From Penium margaritaceum (Eukaryota; Streptophyta; Zygnematophyceae; Desmidiales; Peniaceae): a DNA stretch of 40,497 bases. The first letter of the stretch is position 1. Each line of letters starts with the position of its first letter. The stretch lies in NCBI GenBank assembly GCA_023375785.1, contig SZWC01000523.1, forward strand, positions 339,503-379,999, written 5' to 3'. Below the pieces are notes generated by a model. It was not told the origin of the DNA, ran no database searches, and saw only the letters and a program-made list of their open reading frames with translations. The position numbers were made by a program, and so were the translations under genes. Below, piece after piece: positions 28,848-39,005 of this stretch.

Positions 28848-29020
28848 AGGAACCGCGAGTTGCACTCCGAGGGAACCGCGAGTCTAGCATGAAGAGAACC
28901 GCGAATCTCAAGAACCGCGGTTCCTAACCCAGAACCGTGGTTCCGGTTCTGGGGCGCAGCCAGACTCTTGCACCCGGTTCTGTTGTCAGAACCGCGGTTC
29001 CGGCATGGTGTGCACCCTTA
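28848..29020. repeat. Right subterminal repeats and terminal inverted repeat of the hAT element
   Basis: AACCGCGAGT-, AACCGCGAAT-, GAACCGCGGTTCC- and AGAACCGTGGTTCC-type motifs recur through the last 170 bases, ending GGTGTGCACCCTTA. They mirror the left end and retain the CCGCGG core. Confidence 0.8.
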
Positions 29021-29028
29021 TCCATATG

Positions 29029-29722
29029 TCACCGGTGGACATCTGTTACGTTTGCGCTGCCTAGACAGAATGTCCACTGCCACTGCTCGTAAGTTGTTGC
29101 TCCCGTCGTTTATATCCATTGTCGCGTCTCTTTTTCTCCTTCCTTCCCTGTGCAGCCATTGCAATGCCCTAAATCTGACCGCTGCGGGTGGATGAGGATG
29201 CGGTGGAGGTGGTGCTGGCAAACAAGGACCAAGGCGTAGGAGGGGTGGCGGTCACTACTGCAACAAGTGGACTGTTGATGGATGATAGCAGCCTCATGAG
29301 CCAGTTTTGCATGAAGAAAGTAGCAATGAGCCCTTGAAAGCATCTCCACTGACTCTTACAACTTAGAGGGCTACAAGATTGAAGCCTGTAAAGAGTTTCA
29401 TGAGGTCCAATTATGCTTTCGTCATGATGGCGGCGAGTGTCCATAGCCCCATCCCTCCGTCATTCCCAAGGCTCATGTGAAGGAACATGGCATGCCTCCA
29501 GAAGTGTACTGCAAGGTCCGTACAACCCTGGGGGAGGGAGTGGAAGTGACAAAGTTGAGCCGCACTTGTGGCATGGGTTTGAGCAGCGAGCAGTATCCAA
29601 GCCAGCTCCCAGCCCTGGACCGGGTATGCTCTTTTCCCGGTATTGGCCTCACCTACAAAGGGACTGAAGTCGACCACAGTCTCTTGCGGCATGGCGTAGA
29701 GTAGACTACGCATTGCTCTCAC
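29029..29722 (-). pseudogene. Element F Gag, capsid and basic region
   Basis: The minus strand 29722-29411 reads AMRSLLYAMPQETVVDFSPF, VGEANTG, AQLCHFHSLPQGCTDLAVHF, WRHAMFLHMSLGNDGG, matching element B Gag residue by residue over about 100 positions. Further on come FQGLIATFFMQNWLMRLL and the basic AAQGRKEKKRRDN, equivalent to AAPAQGKKGRRGS in B. TAG and TAA codons follow before the hAT boundary. This proves that the hAT element split one gag gene. Confidence 0.75.
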
Positions 29723-30440
29723 TGCTGTCTAGACCTGGTGAGCATCACGGGTCTGGTGCTAGCTTAAGTAGTAGGGCCAAGCTCCCTCAGAGTAGGTCCA
29801 CACCTGAAACAGGATCTCCCAACAATCAAAACCCTTTTTGCTATCTTAATAGGGTAGAGGTGTCTCAAATTCATTCGGTCATCGCTCCGTGGGGAGGGTG
29901 ACCTCAGGCTCCGGAGATGGTGAACGAAGTGTAGGGAGACCACCAGTGCCGGAAACGCCACTGAAGGTGAACGCTACTGAAGGACATGGCTGGTCGTGAC
30001 AGGGAGAAGGTGACCAGATGAGAGGCTGTGACCCCAGATACAGCTCACGAATGTGCTCCTCAAGGACGTGAATATCATCCTCATGTGTGTCTTCCGCTAT
30101 CTCCTCCTCATCCCAGCTGTCAACCTGTGATGAGGGGTGTTGAGGCCACGATGTTGTATTGGGCATAGATTGCTGAACGGATGGTGTAGCTCTAGCAGAT
30201 CCTCTTGGTGTATGCTGCGAGGCCTCTAAACGACCCCTCGGTAACTCTGCGATCTCTTACAATGCATCGGTCGGATGCTGCTACTAGCAGCGTATCTCAT
30301 CTTGCATCGACAAAGCTCGTCGATCGCGAGTGATTGCGACCATGGACTCATGATGCCTGAAAAGGAGGAAGAGTAGGGGTCTTCTAGCCCCTTGCCCTTG
30401 TCACGGAAAGCATCATTGGTGCTGCTCAGTATCAAGAATG
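29723..30440 (-). pseudogene. Element F N-terminal Gag module (weak)
   Basis: The minus-strand frame 30166-29879 is acidic (DSWDEEEIAEDTHEDD) followed by VLEEHIRELYLG, resembling EEDEVEVLRQRLLRLES just upstream of the Gag ATG in element B. The rest is Pro/Ser-rich and broken. The assignment rests on this similarity and position only. Confidence 0.4.
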
Positions 30441-31200
30441 CCAGAATCGAGAAGCTTTGGTGTTTATCAAAGAAATGGAACGCTCATAAACAATGATGTT
30501 TCAGCTTACAACTTGGCAATGTTGGTGCTACCATCATGTACAATGATGATGTCAGCATGATGGTTTTCCACATGAAGCAAAATTTAGGGAAATTATGTAC
30601 CAAAAGATGCTGAATTGAATGGTGGTATTTTGTGTAAAAAAAAACTCTGAAGAGGCAAAAACGTCACGTTTGAATTTTCAGCCTAAAATCGAGAAACAAA
30701 TCTAGATATGAGAGTGTTTTTTCCGTAATCTTAATCTTGTAAAACACAAAATGATACTGGAAAGGATGTGATGGATAGCTTATAGCAAGATCTTTCTAAC
30801 AAGCCCTTACGTGCCAAAAACCATTACCATATGGGACAACTTCACCCTCGCACGTCCAGTGGGAATGGTAGCTGCGACCCGAGTGAAGCTTTTGGGAAGC
30901 TTTACGGACCCCTTCGCAACATCACATGCCCCAATGGCTGCTGGACAGGGTTGAATAACCCTTTTCCTGCCTCATGTTGGTGGCATGGTCATGGGGTGGC
31001 AAAGGCGTCTCCGTTGCTGCAATCTGCTACGGTGGGTTACAATGGCTTGCTGGGTCCTTCCGGGATCGTGGCTTCAGTTATGACTCTATCTGCTGTTGTC
31101 ATTGTTGCGAATCTGTTGTGGAGCTCAGCAAGAGATGCCTCGTTGTACTGATACCATGAGAAACTGATGGGAAGCTTCCTAGCCTAGCTGTTGCTGATGT
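30441..31200. other. Unassigned AT-rich stretch with one 106-codon frame
   Basis: 30480-30830 is notably AT-richer than its surroundings and has no coding signal. A plus-strand frame 30831-31151 (MGQLHPRTSSGNGSCDPSEA, later a hydrophobic VASVMTLSAVVIVANLLW) could be chance. No start context, paralogue or domain supports it. It may be single-copy host DNA. Confidence 0.35.
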
Positions 31201-32849
31201 GGCGACACTGTATAGTCAGCTGGAGTACTAACAAGCAAGTAGGTGCATGGAATAGCAAGGGTTAGACTAAAGAGACGTGCAAAGTCTCATATGCTCCGAT
31301 ATCTTAGTTATGCAGAGAGAAATGACAACTGACAAGCACAGAGCATAAATACTTGATGCAGCACACGGCGGATGATGCAAGCGGCAAAGTCATATTGTTC
31401 TACAACCGGCCCAAAACCATTGTTTTGGCTGTAACTCTGTACACAGGCATCCAAACACAACACCGTCTAAACCTAAAGGTGTAGAGTCTTAAGCCGGACG
31501 CTACAACTGGTCACACGCGTAGGTTTGGCATTGATCGGTGGACATGCAATACAAAACATGCAAATCGAGATCAAGAGCCAGTCAACACAAAACTCTAGCG
31601 ACTGGAAACAACTGTTGAGCACCCTAACAAGCACCGGAGACGTCGTGGCAATTGGCTGGTAGCTGCTGGTGGATAGCGCCACCACCCGTCGGTGTGCCAA
31701 CTAGGTCTGCATCAGGGATCTACATGAGCATCGACACTGCTAAGTGGTCACTATAAGCTCTACAAACAGACCGAAAAGACTCACATCATAACACATAAAA
31801 GTTTCTCACAATGTCATATGTGAGAGGACGCTGAATAAAACACTAAGTGACAGACGGTACTGTGAAAGGCAGAGAGACGGCAAAGATATGCATGAAGAAT
31901 AAAATTAAGGACAAACAACAGTGTGAGGGTAGTCTCACCCACATGTGTGCGTGAGAATGCACAAGTCTTACCAACAGCTGATAAATAAACCAACCTAGCT
32001 GCAAGCTGCAAAACAATAGCAGGCTAGAACACAAGTGTTACAGACTCCTTCGCTGTACAAATGACAAACCGAAAGAATCACCAAGTGAATAAATAGAAAT
32101 TATACGCAAGTGGACCGTGAAGGAGCAAGGATAGCAGCACCAATATAGTGGACCATGGGGGATGGTCACCAAGAAACCTTTACAGATCACATGAGGGCGC
32201 ACCGGCTGAGGTTGATGCTGTCAAAGTAGTATAGGCAGTGGCAGATGGCCAGCATAAGCACTCTAACACGCAAGGGTCACCCAGGCTGGAGCCATGGCAA
32301 TGGGAGCGGCAAGAGGTTAGAAGCACCCTTGAGGTTAAAGCTCAAAGACAACAAGTGAGTAAGGAGCGAGCGAAGTGATGAGTGCCAGTTGACCGGGCCA
32401 CCCACGAAGGACTCTCGACGTAGGGCCCGGACACCACCCAGGGATCGAACCTGACCCATGAGCGAGCGAGCTCCAGGCGGTTTCTCACACGCTGGTATGA
32501 ACTAGACGTGCGGTCCCGAGGGATCAGCAACCTGGCTCCCTAAGCTAAAAGCATGCAGATCAGCAGAACTCAACCACATCGACCACAAGGGTATGTGGTG
32601 CATGCACTCCCAAGTACTTCTCTCGTGTGAGAGCTAACCATCACACACTCAAAACTGCAAACATGCTTTCATATAAGACTGAGCACGACTAAGCTCGTGC
32701 CAATCTTGCACCCAGCTGAGACGCCAATGATGTGTGGCCCACAACGTGTGTGACTTGAGCTTCATGTCCGTTTAGTCACCTGCAGTGATGATGTGCATGA
32801 GTGGATGGAGTCAAGAGGTCACTTGTGTGTCTGATAGTTGCAACCAACA
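31201..32849 (-). repeat. Probable 3' LTR of element D (left edge unknown)
   Basis: The right edge is firm: the minus strand reads GGTCATGGGGGAG then TGTTGGTTGCAAC at 32849. A TATA-like TTATATGAAA stands at about 32667-32676 on the minus strand. The other edge cannot be placed without the partner LTR, so the start given is only where unassigned sequence begins. A tRNA-like patch lies at 32441-32508 (minus): a perfect B box GGTTCGATCCC and a poor A box. It may be a SINE. The remainder shows no gene. Confidence 0.45.
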
Positions 32850-32862
32850 CTCCCCCATGACC
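32850..32862 (-). promoter_or_regulatory. Polypurine tract of element D
   Basis: The tract is GGTCATGGGGGAG on the minus strand, directly before TGTTGG. The same 13 bases precede the LTR of element E, suggesting related lineages. Confidence 0.75.
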
Positions 32863-33328
32863 TACAGAAGAACAGTCCACACACCACATGGAGAGCAACA
32901 GTACGGGCAACGGACAGAGAGTGGTCACATAAATTAGGGACAATGTGTGTACGTAACAGGCCAACTGCATGCACGGTTACCTTGAACATTCTACTGCTAA
33001 GAGCTTTGGTGAGAAAGTCTACATGCTGCTGACGAGTGTCAACCCAGACAACCTGAACTTCTTCTGTGACAATGCACTTGCGAACGAAGTGATGCTCAAT
33101 GTTGATGTGCGTAGTGCGCGAGTGATGCATGCCATCATGCTCAGCAATTGCCTTGGTGCTTTGATTTTCGTAGCTCAGTTTGATGCAGCAAATGGGAATA
33201 CAAAGTTGGTGCAGCAAGTGAGATGGTCACACACTATCACACGTACCTACTCCAAGCACAACGTACTCAGCCTCACAAGAGTTGTAAGCACCGCATCCCT
33301 ACTACCCACTCTTCCAAGATACAACAGT

Positions 33329-33333
33329 CCCAC
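33329..33333. other. Left target-site duplication of element C
   Basis: CCCAC on the left and CTCAC at 39006-39010 on the right; one mismatch. The 5-bp size is standard for copia. Confidence 0.75.
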
Positions 33334-34060
33334 TGTTGGCTCTAGTGGATGTGGAGGCACCCTTAAGGATGCCTAGCTCTCACTGGTGCATGCTACCAAT
33401 GTTTGGGGCAGCCAATGGACACCAATGGTGAAGAGAGTGGAGCACAAGGATCACGGATGTGGGTGGGTAGAACACTTTACATTCATTATATCTGAATCGA
33501 AACACGTTTTTGTTAGTTAGCATAGTGAGATGATATCAGATCCTTATAGCCTGTGATCTAAGCTTTCCAACGCATCCAAGCACGCCCAAATCGGAGCAGT
33601 AGAGCCCCTGCTACGGCCATCAAAGTAACCCTTGGTGGAGCCGCTCACCTTGCCTTGCACGCTAGGCAATGGGAGGCACTTCAACGATGACCCATCGAAG
33701 CGCCTTTCCTCGCCCAGAAGTCAAGGAGAAGTTCACCCTGGTCAAGGAGGTCATTATGGTTGCCTCATTCATGCCCTTGGTACATTTGGAGCCCATTGGA
33801 GACAAACTCGGATCACTGGCGGTGGATTATCCCGCCACCCATGGGGGGTACAAGATTCCACCCGCCCAACACCCGATTTTCGGGGGTTAGGCTAACTTTC
33901 TGAATAATCACTCAAATCAAGCGATTCAAAGCTCGATCCTGCATGGAATAATCCAAGGAATCCAAATCTAAAGTCAGATCAGGTGTTTGACCACTCCTCA
34001 GTGGTCGAACCAGGGAGTATGATCAACGGCACTCATGGCAAGGAGCACACCATGTCAACA
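33334..34060 (-). repeat. 3' LTR of element C
   Basis: It starts TGTTGGCTCTAGT and ends ACCATGTCAACA on the plus strand, giving TGTTG...CAACA termini. It aligns with 38281-39005 throughout. Confidence 0.93.
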
Positions 34061-34075
34061 ATCTCCCCCTTGCAC
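34061..34075 (-). promoter_or_regulatory. Polypurine tract of element C
   Basis: The minus strand reads GGTGCAAGGGGGAGAT followed by TGTTGACATGG. It is nearly identical to the tract of element A. Confidence 0.8.
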
Positions 34076-34113
34076 CGCAACCTTGATACCCTGTCCTTGG
34101 AACCTGTAGCATT

Positions 34114-35908
34114 TTAAGCTTCACAGCGCAGACTGAGCTCCATGCAGCTCGCGTCATGCCTGTCCTTGGGTTGTGCCTTGGTCATGGCATCGGCGAGCAT
34201 GCGCCTAGTGCCACAATGCACAATAGCCGCATATCCCTTCGCCACCAAGTCCCGCGCGTAGTGATGATGGATCTCAATGTGCTTGGTCCTCCTGTGCAGC
34301 ACTGGGTTCTGGGTGAGGCTGATGGCACTCATGTTGTCAACGTTGAGTACCGCGGGCTTCCTTTGCGGCATGCCGATCTCCTTTAGCAGCCGCCGCAGCC
34401 ACACCGCCTCCTTTGTGGCTTCCGTGAGTGCAATGTACTCCGCTTCGGTGCTGGACAGCGCCACGTAGTCCTGCTTCCTACTTGCCCATGAAACCGCTGC
34501 ACCACCAAGCACAAACACGTACCCCGACGTTGATTTTCTGTCATCCACATAACCAGCCCAGTCGGCATCGGAGTAGCCGACCAACTTGAGGGAGTCGTCA
34601 CGTGCTCCCCCACCAAACACAAGCCGCGCCTGTTTTGTCGCCTTGAGATAGCGAAGGATCCGCTTCACTGCTTGCCAATGCAGCGGCCCGGGGTCAGCGA
34701 CATAGCGACTCACTTGGTCCTCCGCAAAGTCCAGGTCGGGCTGCGTCGCCACCATGGCGTACATGATGCTTCCCACTGCGGACTGGTATGGCACACCTAC
34801 CATCTCCTCCTTCTCCTCGTCCGTGCTCGGGCCCATGCTTGAGCTCAGCTCACATGTGGTGGTCATGGGTGTGCCGATGGGGTTGTACTCCTCCATGTTG
34901 TAGTGGCGGAGCACCTCTTGCACGTACTTTGCCTGCCCCATCTCGAGCGTGCGTGCCTTGCGGTCCCTCTTGATGGCGACGCCGAGGTAGTACTCGAGCT
35001 CGCCCATGTCGGTCATTTTGAACCGACCGCCCAGCTTCCGTTTCAGGTTCACCAATTCCTCCATGTGCGACGACACGAGGATGAGATCATCCACGTAAAT
35101 TACCACGATCGGGTGCNGTGCCGATGGGGTTGTACTCCTCCATGTTGTAGTGGCGGAGCACCTCTTGCACGTACTTTGCCTGCCCCATCTCGAGCGTGCG
35201 TGCCTTGCGGTCCCTCTTGATGGCGACGCCGAGGTAGTACTCGAGCTCGCCCATGTCGGTCATTTTGAACCGACCGCCCAGCTTCCGTTTCAGGTTCACC
35301 AATTCCTCCATGTGCGACGACACGAGGATGAGATCATCCACGTAAATTACCACGATCGGGTGCAACCCCGGCTGCTTCCGCACGTACACGCTGTGATCCG
35401 CCTCACAGCGCTTGAAGCCAAGCTCGGCCATGAAGCCGTCCATTTTCAGGTACCACATGAGTGGCGCTTGCTTCAGCCCGTAAAGTGCCTTGCAAAGCCG
35501 GCACACCTTCATTGGCGGCGCGTCCACCCCCTCCAACACCTCCATGTAGACCTCCTTGTCTAGGTCACCGTTGAGGAACGTGGTTTTCACGTCCATTTGG
35601 TGGACTTCGTAGTCGTGCGCCGCCGCCACCGAGAGGATGGAGCGAATGGAGGCGAACTTCGCCACCGATGTGAAGGTTTCATCGTAGTGTTCACCCTTCC
35701 GCTAGGCGTACCCCTTCGCGACCAGCCGCGCCTTGTACCGTTCCACCTTCACCTCCTTGGTGAGCTTCTTCTTGAAGATCCACTTGGAGCCAATGATTTT
35801 CGTGCCCTCCGGCCTGTCAATCAGCTGCCAAGTGCCATTCTCTTCATGGGAGGCGAGCTCAGATTTTATAGCTCCCTCCCACTCAGCCCCATCCTTCCGC
35901 TGGAACAC
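34114..35908 (-). pseudogene. Element C reverse transcriptase and RNase H
   Basis: RT: TWQLIDRPEGTKIIGSKWIF, VERYKARLVAKGYA, then TAG (35702-35704) before RKGEHYDETFTSVAKF; HQMDVKTTFLNG; ALYGLKQAPLMWYLKMD; and an intact YVDDLILVSS. RNase H is complete with GYSDADWAGYVDDRKSTSGY, STEAEYIAL, LNVDNMSAIS and HRRTKHIEIHHHYARD, ending in TAA at 34114. The bases 34871-35116 and 35118-35363 are identical and flank a single N at 35117, so YVDD and its surroundings appear twice through assembly only. Aside from this artefact, the one TAG is the only interruption. Confidence 0.9.
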
Positions 35909-37250
35909 CTCCTTGATGGTCTCGGACTCCTCTTGTGCAAAGAACGCTCGAGCGAGCCCAGTCCAGATGCCCTCTGCGGCATCGTACCTCTTTGTTGTCC
36001 TCCTTGCGCGTCCGCTTCTCTGGAGCTGCTGTTGTTGAGGCTGTTGCTGCTACAGCCGTCACTGCTACTGTTGTTGCCCCCTCACGGTGCCACTCACACC
36101 GCTGGCCTGCTCCCCCTCTCTCAGGGATTGTGGGGATGCGGGCTCACTCTCCACCTCTTTGTTTAGCTCCACTGCTTCCGGCGCTTCGGACTCATTTTCC
36201 GACTCAGCTGAATGCAAATCAGCCGCTCCCACATCACCCGGATGGTTCTCGCCGGCTAGAGTCGATAGGACGTCACCCTCTTTTGCGTCCTCTGGCGTCT
36301 CCCCCTCGACGAGTGGCAGCCACTCCCCCCACTTGGAGAGACCCGCATCCTTGTCTGTCCAACGGTTGTCCTCGTCGAACGTGACATCGTGACTCTTCAC
36401 AATCTGCTGCCTCCGCGGGTCGAAGAGCCAGTACGCCTTGCTCCCGCTCTCGTACCCAACGAAGATGCACCGGTGAGTCCGAGGGTCCAGCTTGCCCCGC
36501 CCCTCCCGTGCCTGCACAACAGCATGTCTAACACAACCAAACGTGTAGAGGTGTGCCACAGTTGGCTTCCTCCCACTCCACACTTCTTGTAGCGTCTTCC
36601 ACACCTTGGACTCCACATCTTTTAGCGGCTTTGTTGGCGTCAGGCTCATGATGTACGCCGCTATCCGTGCCGCCTCGCCCCAGTACCGTTACGTGAGGCC
36701 AGCATCGCTCAACATGGACCGGACCATGTTGAGGATGGTGCGGTTTGTCCTTTCGGTGACGCTGTTCTTTTGCGGAGAGTGTGGTATAGTTTTCTGCCAC
36801 GCGATCCCCTTGCTCTTCATCCATGCCAAGCAGCCCTCGTACTCAACGTCGTTGTCGCTTCGGAACGCCTTCACCTTCAACTCCGTTTGTTGCTCCACAA
36901 CCGCCACGAACTCCTGCATGCACGACAAGACATCTCTCTTACTCTTGATGATGTAGAGGTAGAGCTTGCGGTTGTGGTCGTCGATGAAGGTGACAAAGTA
37001 GCGAGCGCCCCCAATGGAGCTCTCAAATGGTCCACACACGTCAGTGTGGACCACCTCCAACTTTGCCGATGCACGCGTCCCTTCGCCATCGAACGGCTGC
37101 CGTGTTGTCTTGCCGACCACACACGGCTCGCACACAGCATTCTTGGCTGCATCGAGGCTCTTGACCTCAAGACCCCGCACCACTTCCTTCTTTGCCATGT
37201 CCCTCACAGTTGAGGGAGCGATGTGACATAGGTGGCGGTGCCATAGGTCA
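35909..37250 (-). pseudogene. Element C integrase and linker
   Basis: The zinc module LWHRHLCHIAPS and NAVCEPCVVGKT are followed by the core HTDVCGPFESS, FVTFIDDHNRKLYLY, FRSDNDVEYEG and PHSPQKNSVTERTNR. All three catalytic acids are present, although the usual GGEY is DVEY. A TAA follows GLT at about 36692. Then come SGRKPTVAHLYTFGCVRHAV and an acidic linker with a polyglutamine tract near 36000-36070. That tract contains TAG at 36050-36052 and 36065-36067 and TGA at 36059-36061, all in phase with the RT frame. Confidence 0.88.
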
Positions 37251-38213
37251 AGGTTTCTATCGTCCTTCTTCGCGAGGTGGGCAACGTCGGACCCCGCACG
37301 GCTACCGAGGATCTTTACACGTAGCAGGTACAAGTCGTCCTCTCGCTTTCCACGTGTAATCACCTCACCGTCCCCCTCCTTCCGGATGATGGCCTCCTTG
37401 TTGGCCTTTGCCATCATTGCGCGGTCGTCCTTCTTTCCAACTTTCCTCAGCTGGTCCGACTTCCTGTTGGGACAATTGCATGCGTAGTGGCCTTCTTTGC
37501 CACACGTAGCACTCCCCTTTCTTGTCACCTTTCTTGGTGCCCTGCTTGGCACCCTTCCCCTTCTTGCCGCTCCCCCCACCTTGAGGGCGGACGGCATAGG
37601 CAAAACTTGATGTTGTCCCACTCTCTCTCCCACTACGCCGCATCCATTCATTGCGGACGTACTCAACCACCTTCGGGTACTTCATCTCATCGCCGGACCA
37701 GCCGCATACGACGGTGGTCATGGGACTCCAACTGTCTGGCAAGGCCAGGAGGAGGATCATGGCTTGCAGCTGAGGGTCGACCTTCCACCCAGTGGCTAAG
37801 CACTCGGCAGTCAAGGACTCAATCTACTGCAAGATCTCTATGATGTCGTCGCCTTCGTTGGCTCGGAGGGTGACGAGCCTCTTGAAGACGAAGAGCTGGT
37901 TAGCAATTTTGGTAGACTAGTAGATGGTGCAGAGCTTCTTCCAGGCCTCCGTGGCCTCCGTGCATCCTTGAATGAGGGAGCGCTGCGTCGGAGCAAGCGC
38001 ATACACCAACAAAGCAAGCGTCTTCTTGTTGCGCTTCTTGTATGTTTCCATTTTCTCCGGTGTTGCGGTATTCGGAGGGGCCATCTCTTTACCATTGACC
38101 AGCTCAAGCAGGCCTTTTTAATCGAGGAAGACCTCAAACTCCCACCTCCACGAGTGGAAGCCAAGTCCGTCGAACTTCGAGACGTCGATGCTCTCTTGCT
38201 CGGTTAGTACCAT
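37251..38213 (-). pseudogene. Element C Gag, zinc knuckle and remnant of protease
   Basis: ATG at 38213 opens MVLTEQESIDVSKFDGLGFH, then SWRWEFEVFL. The Gag frame is broken by TAA 38118-38120 and TAG at 37917-37919 and 37824-37826; element A has Gln at both TAG sites. GWKVDPQLQAMILLLALPDS follows. The zinc knuckle is split by a frameshift between GECYV and CGKEGHYACNC (about 37500). The stretch after it is short and lacks a D-S-G motif, so most of the protease has been deleted. Confidence 0.85.
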
Positions 38214-38263
38214 GGAGCACGGCGGTAGCGTGAACGTTGTAGAGCTAGGGTCCTTCTAGGCAC

Positions 38264-38278
38264 GTGGGCCCATAACCC
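38264..38278 (-). promoter_or_regulatory. Primer binding site of element C, internal initiator-tRNA (half-tRNA) type
   Basis: The plus strand here is GTGGGCCCATAACCC, identical to the anticodon stem-loop of plant initiator tRNA-Met. The retroelement RNA (minus strand) would therefore pair with the middle of that tRNA, not its 3' CCA end. Drosophila copia is primed this way by a cut 5' half of the same tRNA. It lies 2 bases inside the 5' LTR. Confidence 0.85.
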
Positions 38279-38280
38279 TT

Positions 38281-39005
38281 TGTTGGCTCTAGTAGATGTA
38301 GCGGCACCCTCAAGGATGCCTAGCTCTCACTGATGTACGCTACCAGTGTTTGGGGCAGCCAATGGATACCAATAGTGAAGAGAGTGGAGCACAAGGATCA
38401 CGGATGTAAGTTTGCAGAACACGTCGCATTCAGTAGATCTGAATCGAACCACGTTTTTGTTACTTAGCATAGTGAGATTACATCAGATCCTTATAGTTTG
38501 TGATCTAAGCTTTCCAACGCATCCAAGCACGCCCAAATCGGAGCAGTAGAGCCCCTACTACGGTCGTCGAAGTAACCCTTGGTGGAGCCGCCCACCTTGC
38601 CTTGCACGCTAGGCAATGGGAGGCACTTCGACGATGACCCATCGAAGCGTCTTTCCTCACCCAGAAGTCAAGGAGAAGTTCACCCTGGTCAAGGAGATTC
38701 TTATGGTTGCCTCATTCATGCCCTTGGTGCATTTGGAGCCCATTGGAGACGAACTCGGATCACTGGCGGTGGATTATCCCGCCACCCATGGCGGGTACCA
38801 GATTACACCCGCCCAACACCCGATTTTCGGGTTAGGCTAACTTTCTGAATACTCACTCAAATCGAGTGATTCAAAGCTTGATCCTGCATGGAAACATCCA
38901 AGGAATCCAAATCTAAAGTCAGATCAGGTGTTTGACCACTCCTCAGTGGTCGAACCAGGGATTACAATCAACGGCACTCATGGCAAGGAACACACCATGT
39001 CAACA
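38281..39005 (-). repeat. 5' LTR of element C
   Basis: Starts TGTTGGCTCTAGT next to the primer site and ends CATGTCAACA. It is the partner of 33334-34060. Confidence 0.93.

Larger units (their letters stand above)
23829..29020 (+). mobile_element. hAT-superfamily DNA transposon (5,192 bp, complete ends)
   Basis: Terminal inverted repeats begin TAAGGGTGCACACCA on both ends (23829 and, reversed, 29020) and continue with gaps into CCGGAACCGCGG. Perfect 8-bp target duplications TCCATATG flank it (23821-23828, 29021-29028), the hAT hallmark. Inside are subterminal GGAACCGCGGTTCC repeats, a palindrome chain, a broken transposase gene with BED finger and hAT dimerisation domain, and two tandem-array blocks. 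It lies inside the gag of element F. The ends look mobile in principle, but its own transposase is dead. Confidence 0.95.
20444..30440 (-). mobile_element. Decayed Ty1/copia element F, split by a hAT transposon
   Basis: On the minus strand: Gag N-terminal module (about 30435-29411), Gag basic region up to 29029, then the hAT insertion, then Gag C-terminus, protease, integrase, linker, RT and the start of RNase H. It is a relative of element B: FHSLPQGCTDLAVHFWRHAM parallels FNSLRQSPHESAADYWRRAI, and DPRDHN...LRQLLALY parallels DPRDHT...LHQLLALQ. I could not find its LTRs or primer site. The right edge is approximate. Confidence 0.8.
32850..33333 (-). pseudogene. Element D RNase H, C-terminal part
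   Basis: From the C insertion site leftward the minus strand reads GTVVSWKSG, TAG, TAG, then IKLSYENQSTKAIAEHDGMH, HSRTTHINIEHHFVRKCIV and HVDFLTKALSSRMF. The frame then runs on through the polypurine tract and ends only inside the LTR (32819), so the normal pol stop has been lost. The N-terminal half of the domain lies right of element C, from 39011. Confidence 0.8.
33334..39005 (-). mobile_element. Ty1/copia element C, full length, nested in element D
   Basis: Both LTRs (727 and 725 bp), target duplications, polypurine tract, primer site and the whole Gag-PR-IN-RT-RNase H order are present on the minus strand. The LTRs agree at roughly 92 percent by eye, so it is considerably older than element A, to which its proteins are closely related. 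It carries several in-frame stops, mostly TAG at glutamine positions. A 246-bp stretch is duplicated by an assembly error at 35117. Confidence 0.95.

Noticed and set aside
28162..28911. Antisense 249-codon frame over the second array
   Set aside because: Same cause: low-complexity translation of the 8-bp array, with no start or domain support.
30831..31151. 106-codon plus-strand frame with a hydrophobic segment as a host gene
   Set aside because: No homology, start context or paralogue; frames of this length are common by chance. Left as unassigned.
33632..33895. Plus-strand frames recurring at 33632-33895 and 38579-38848
   Set aside because: They lie within the two LTRs of element C; the recurrence is LTR duplication, not a gene pair.
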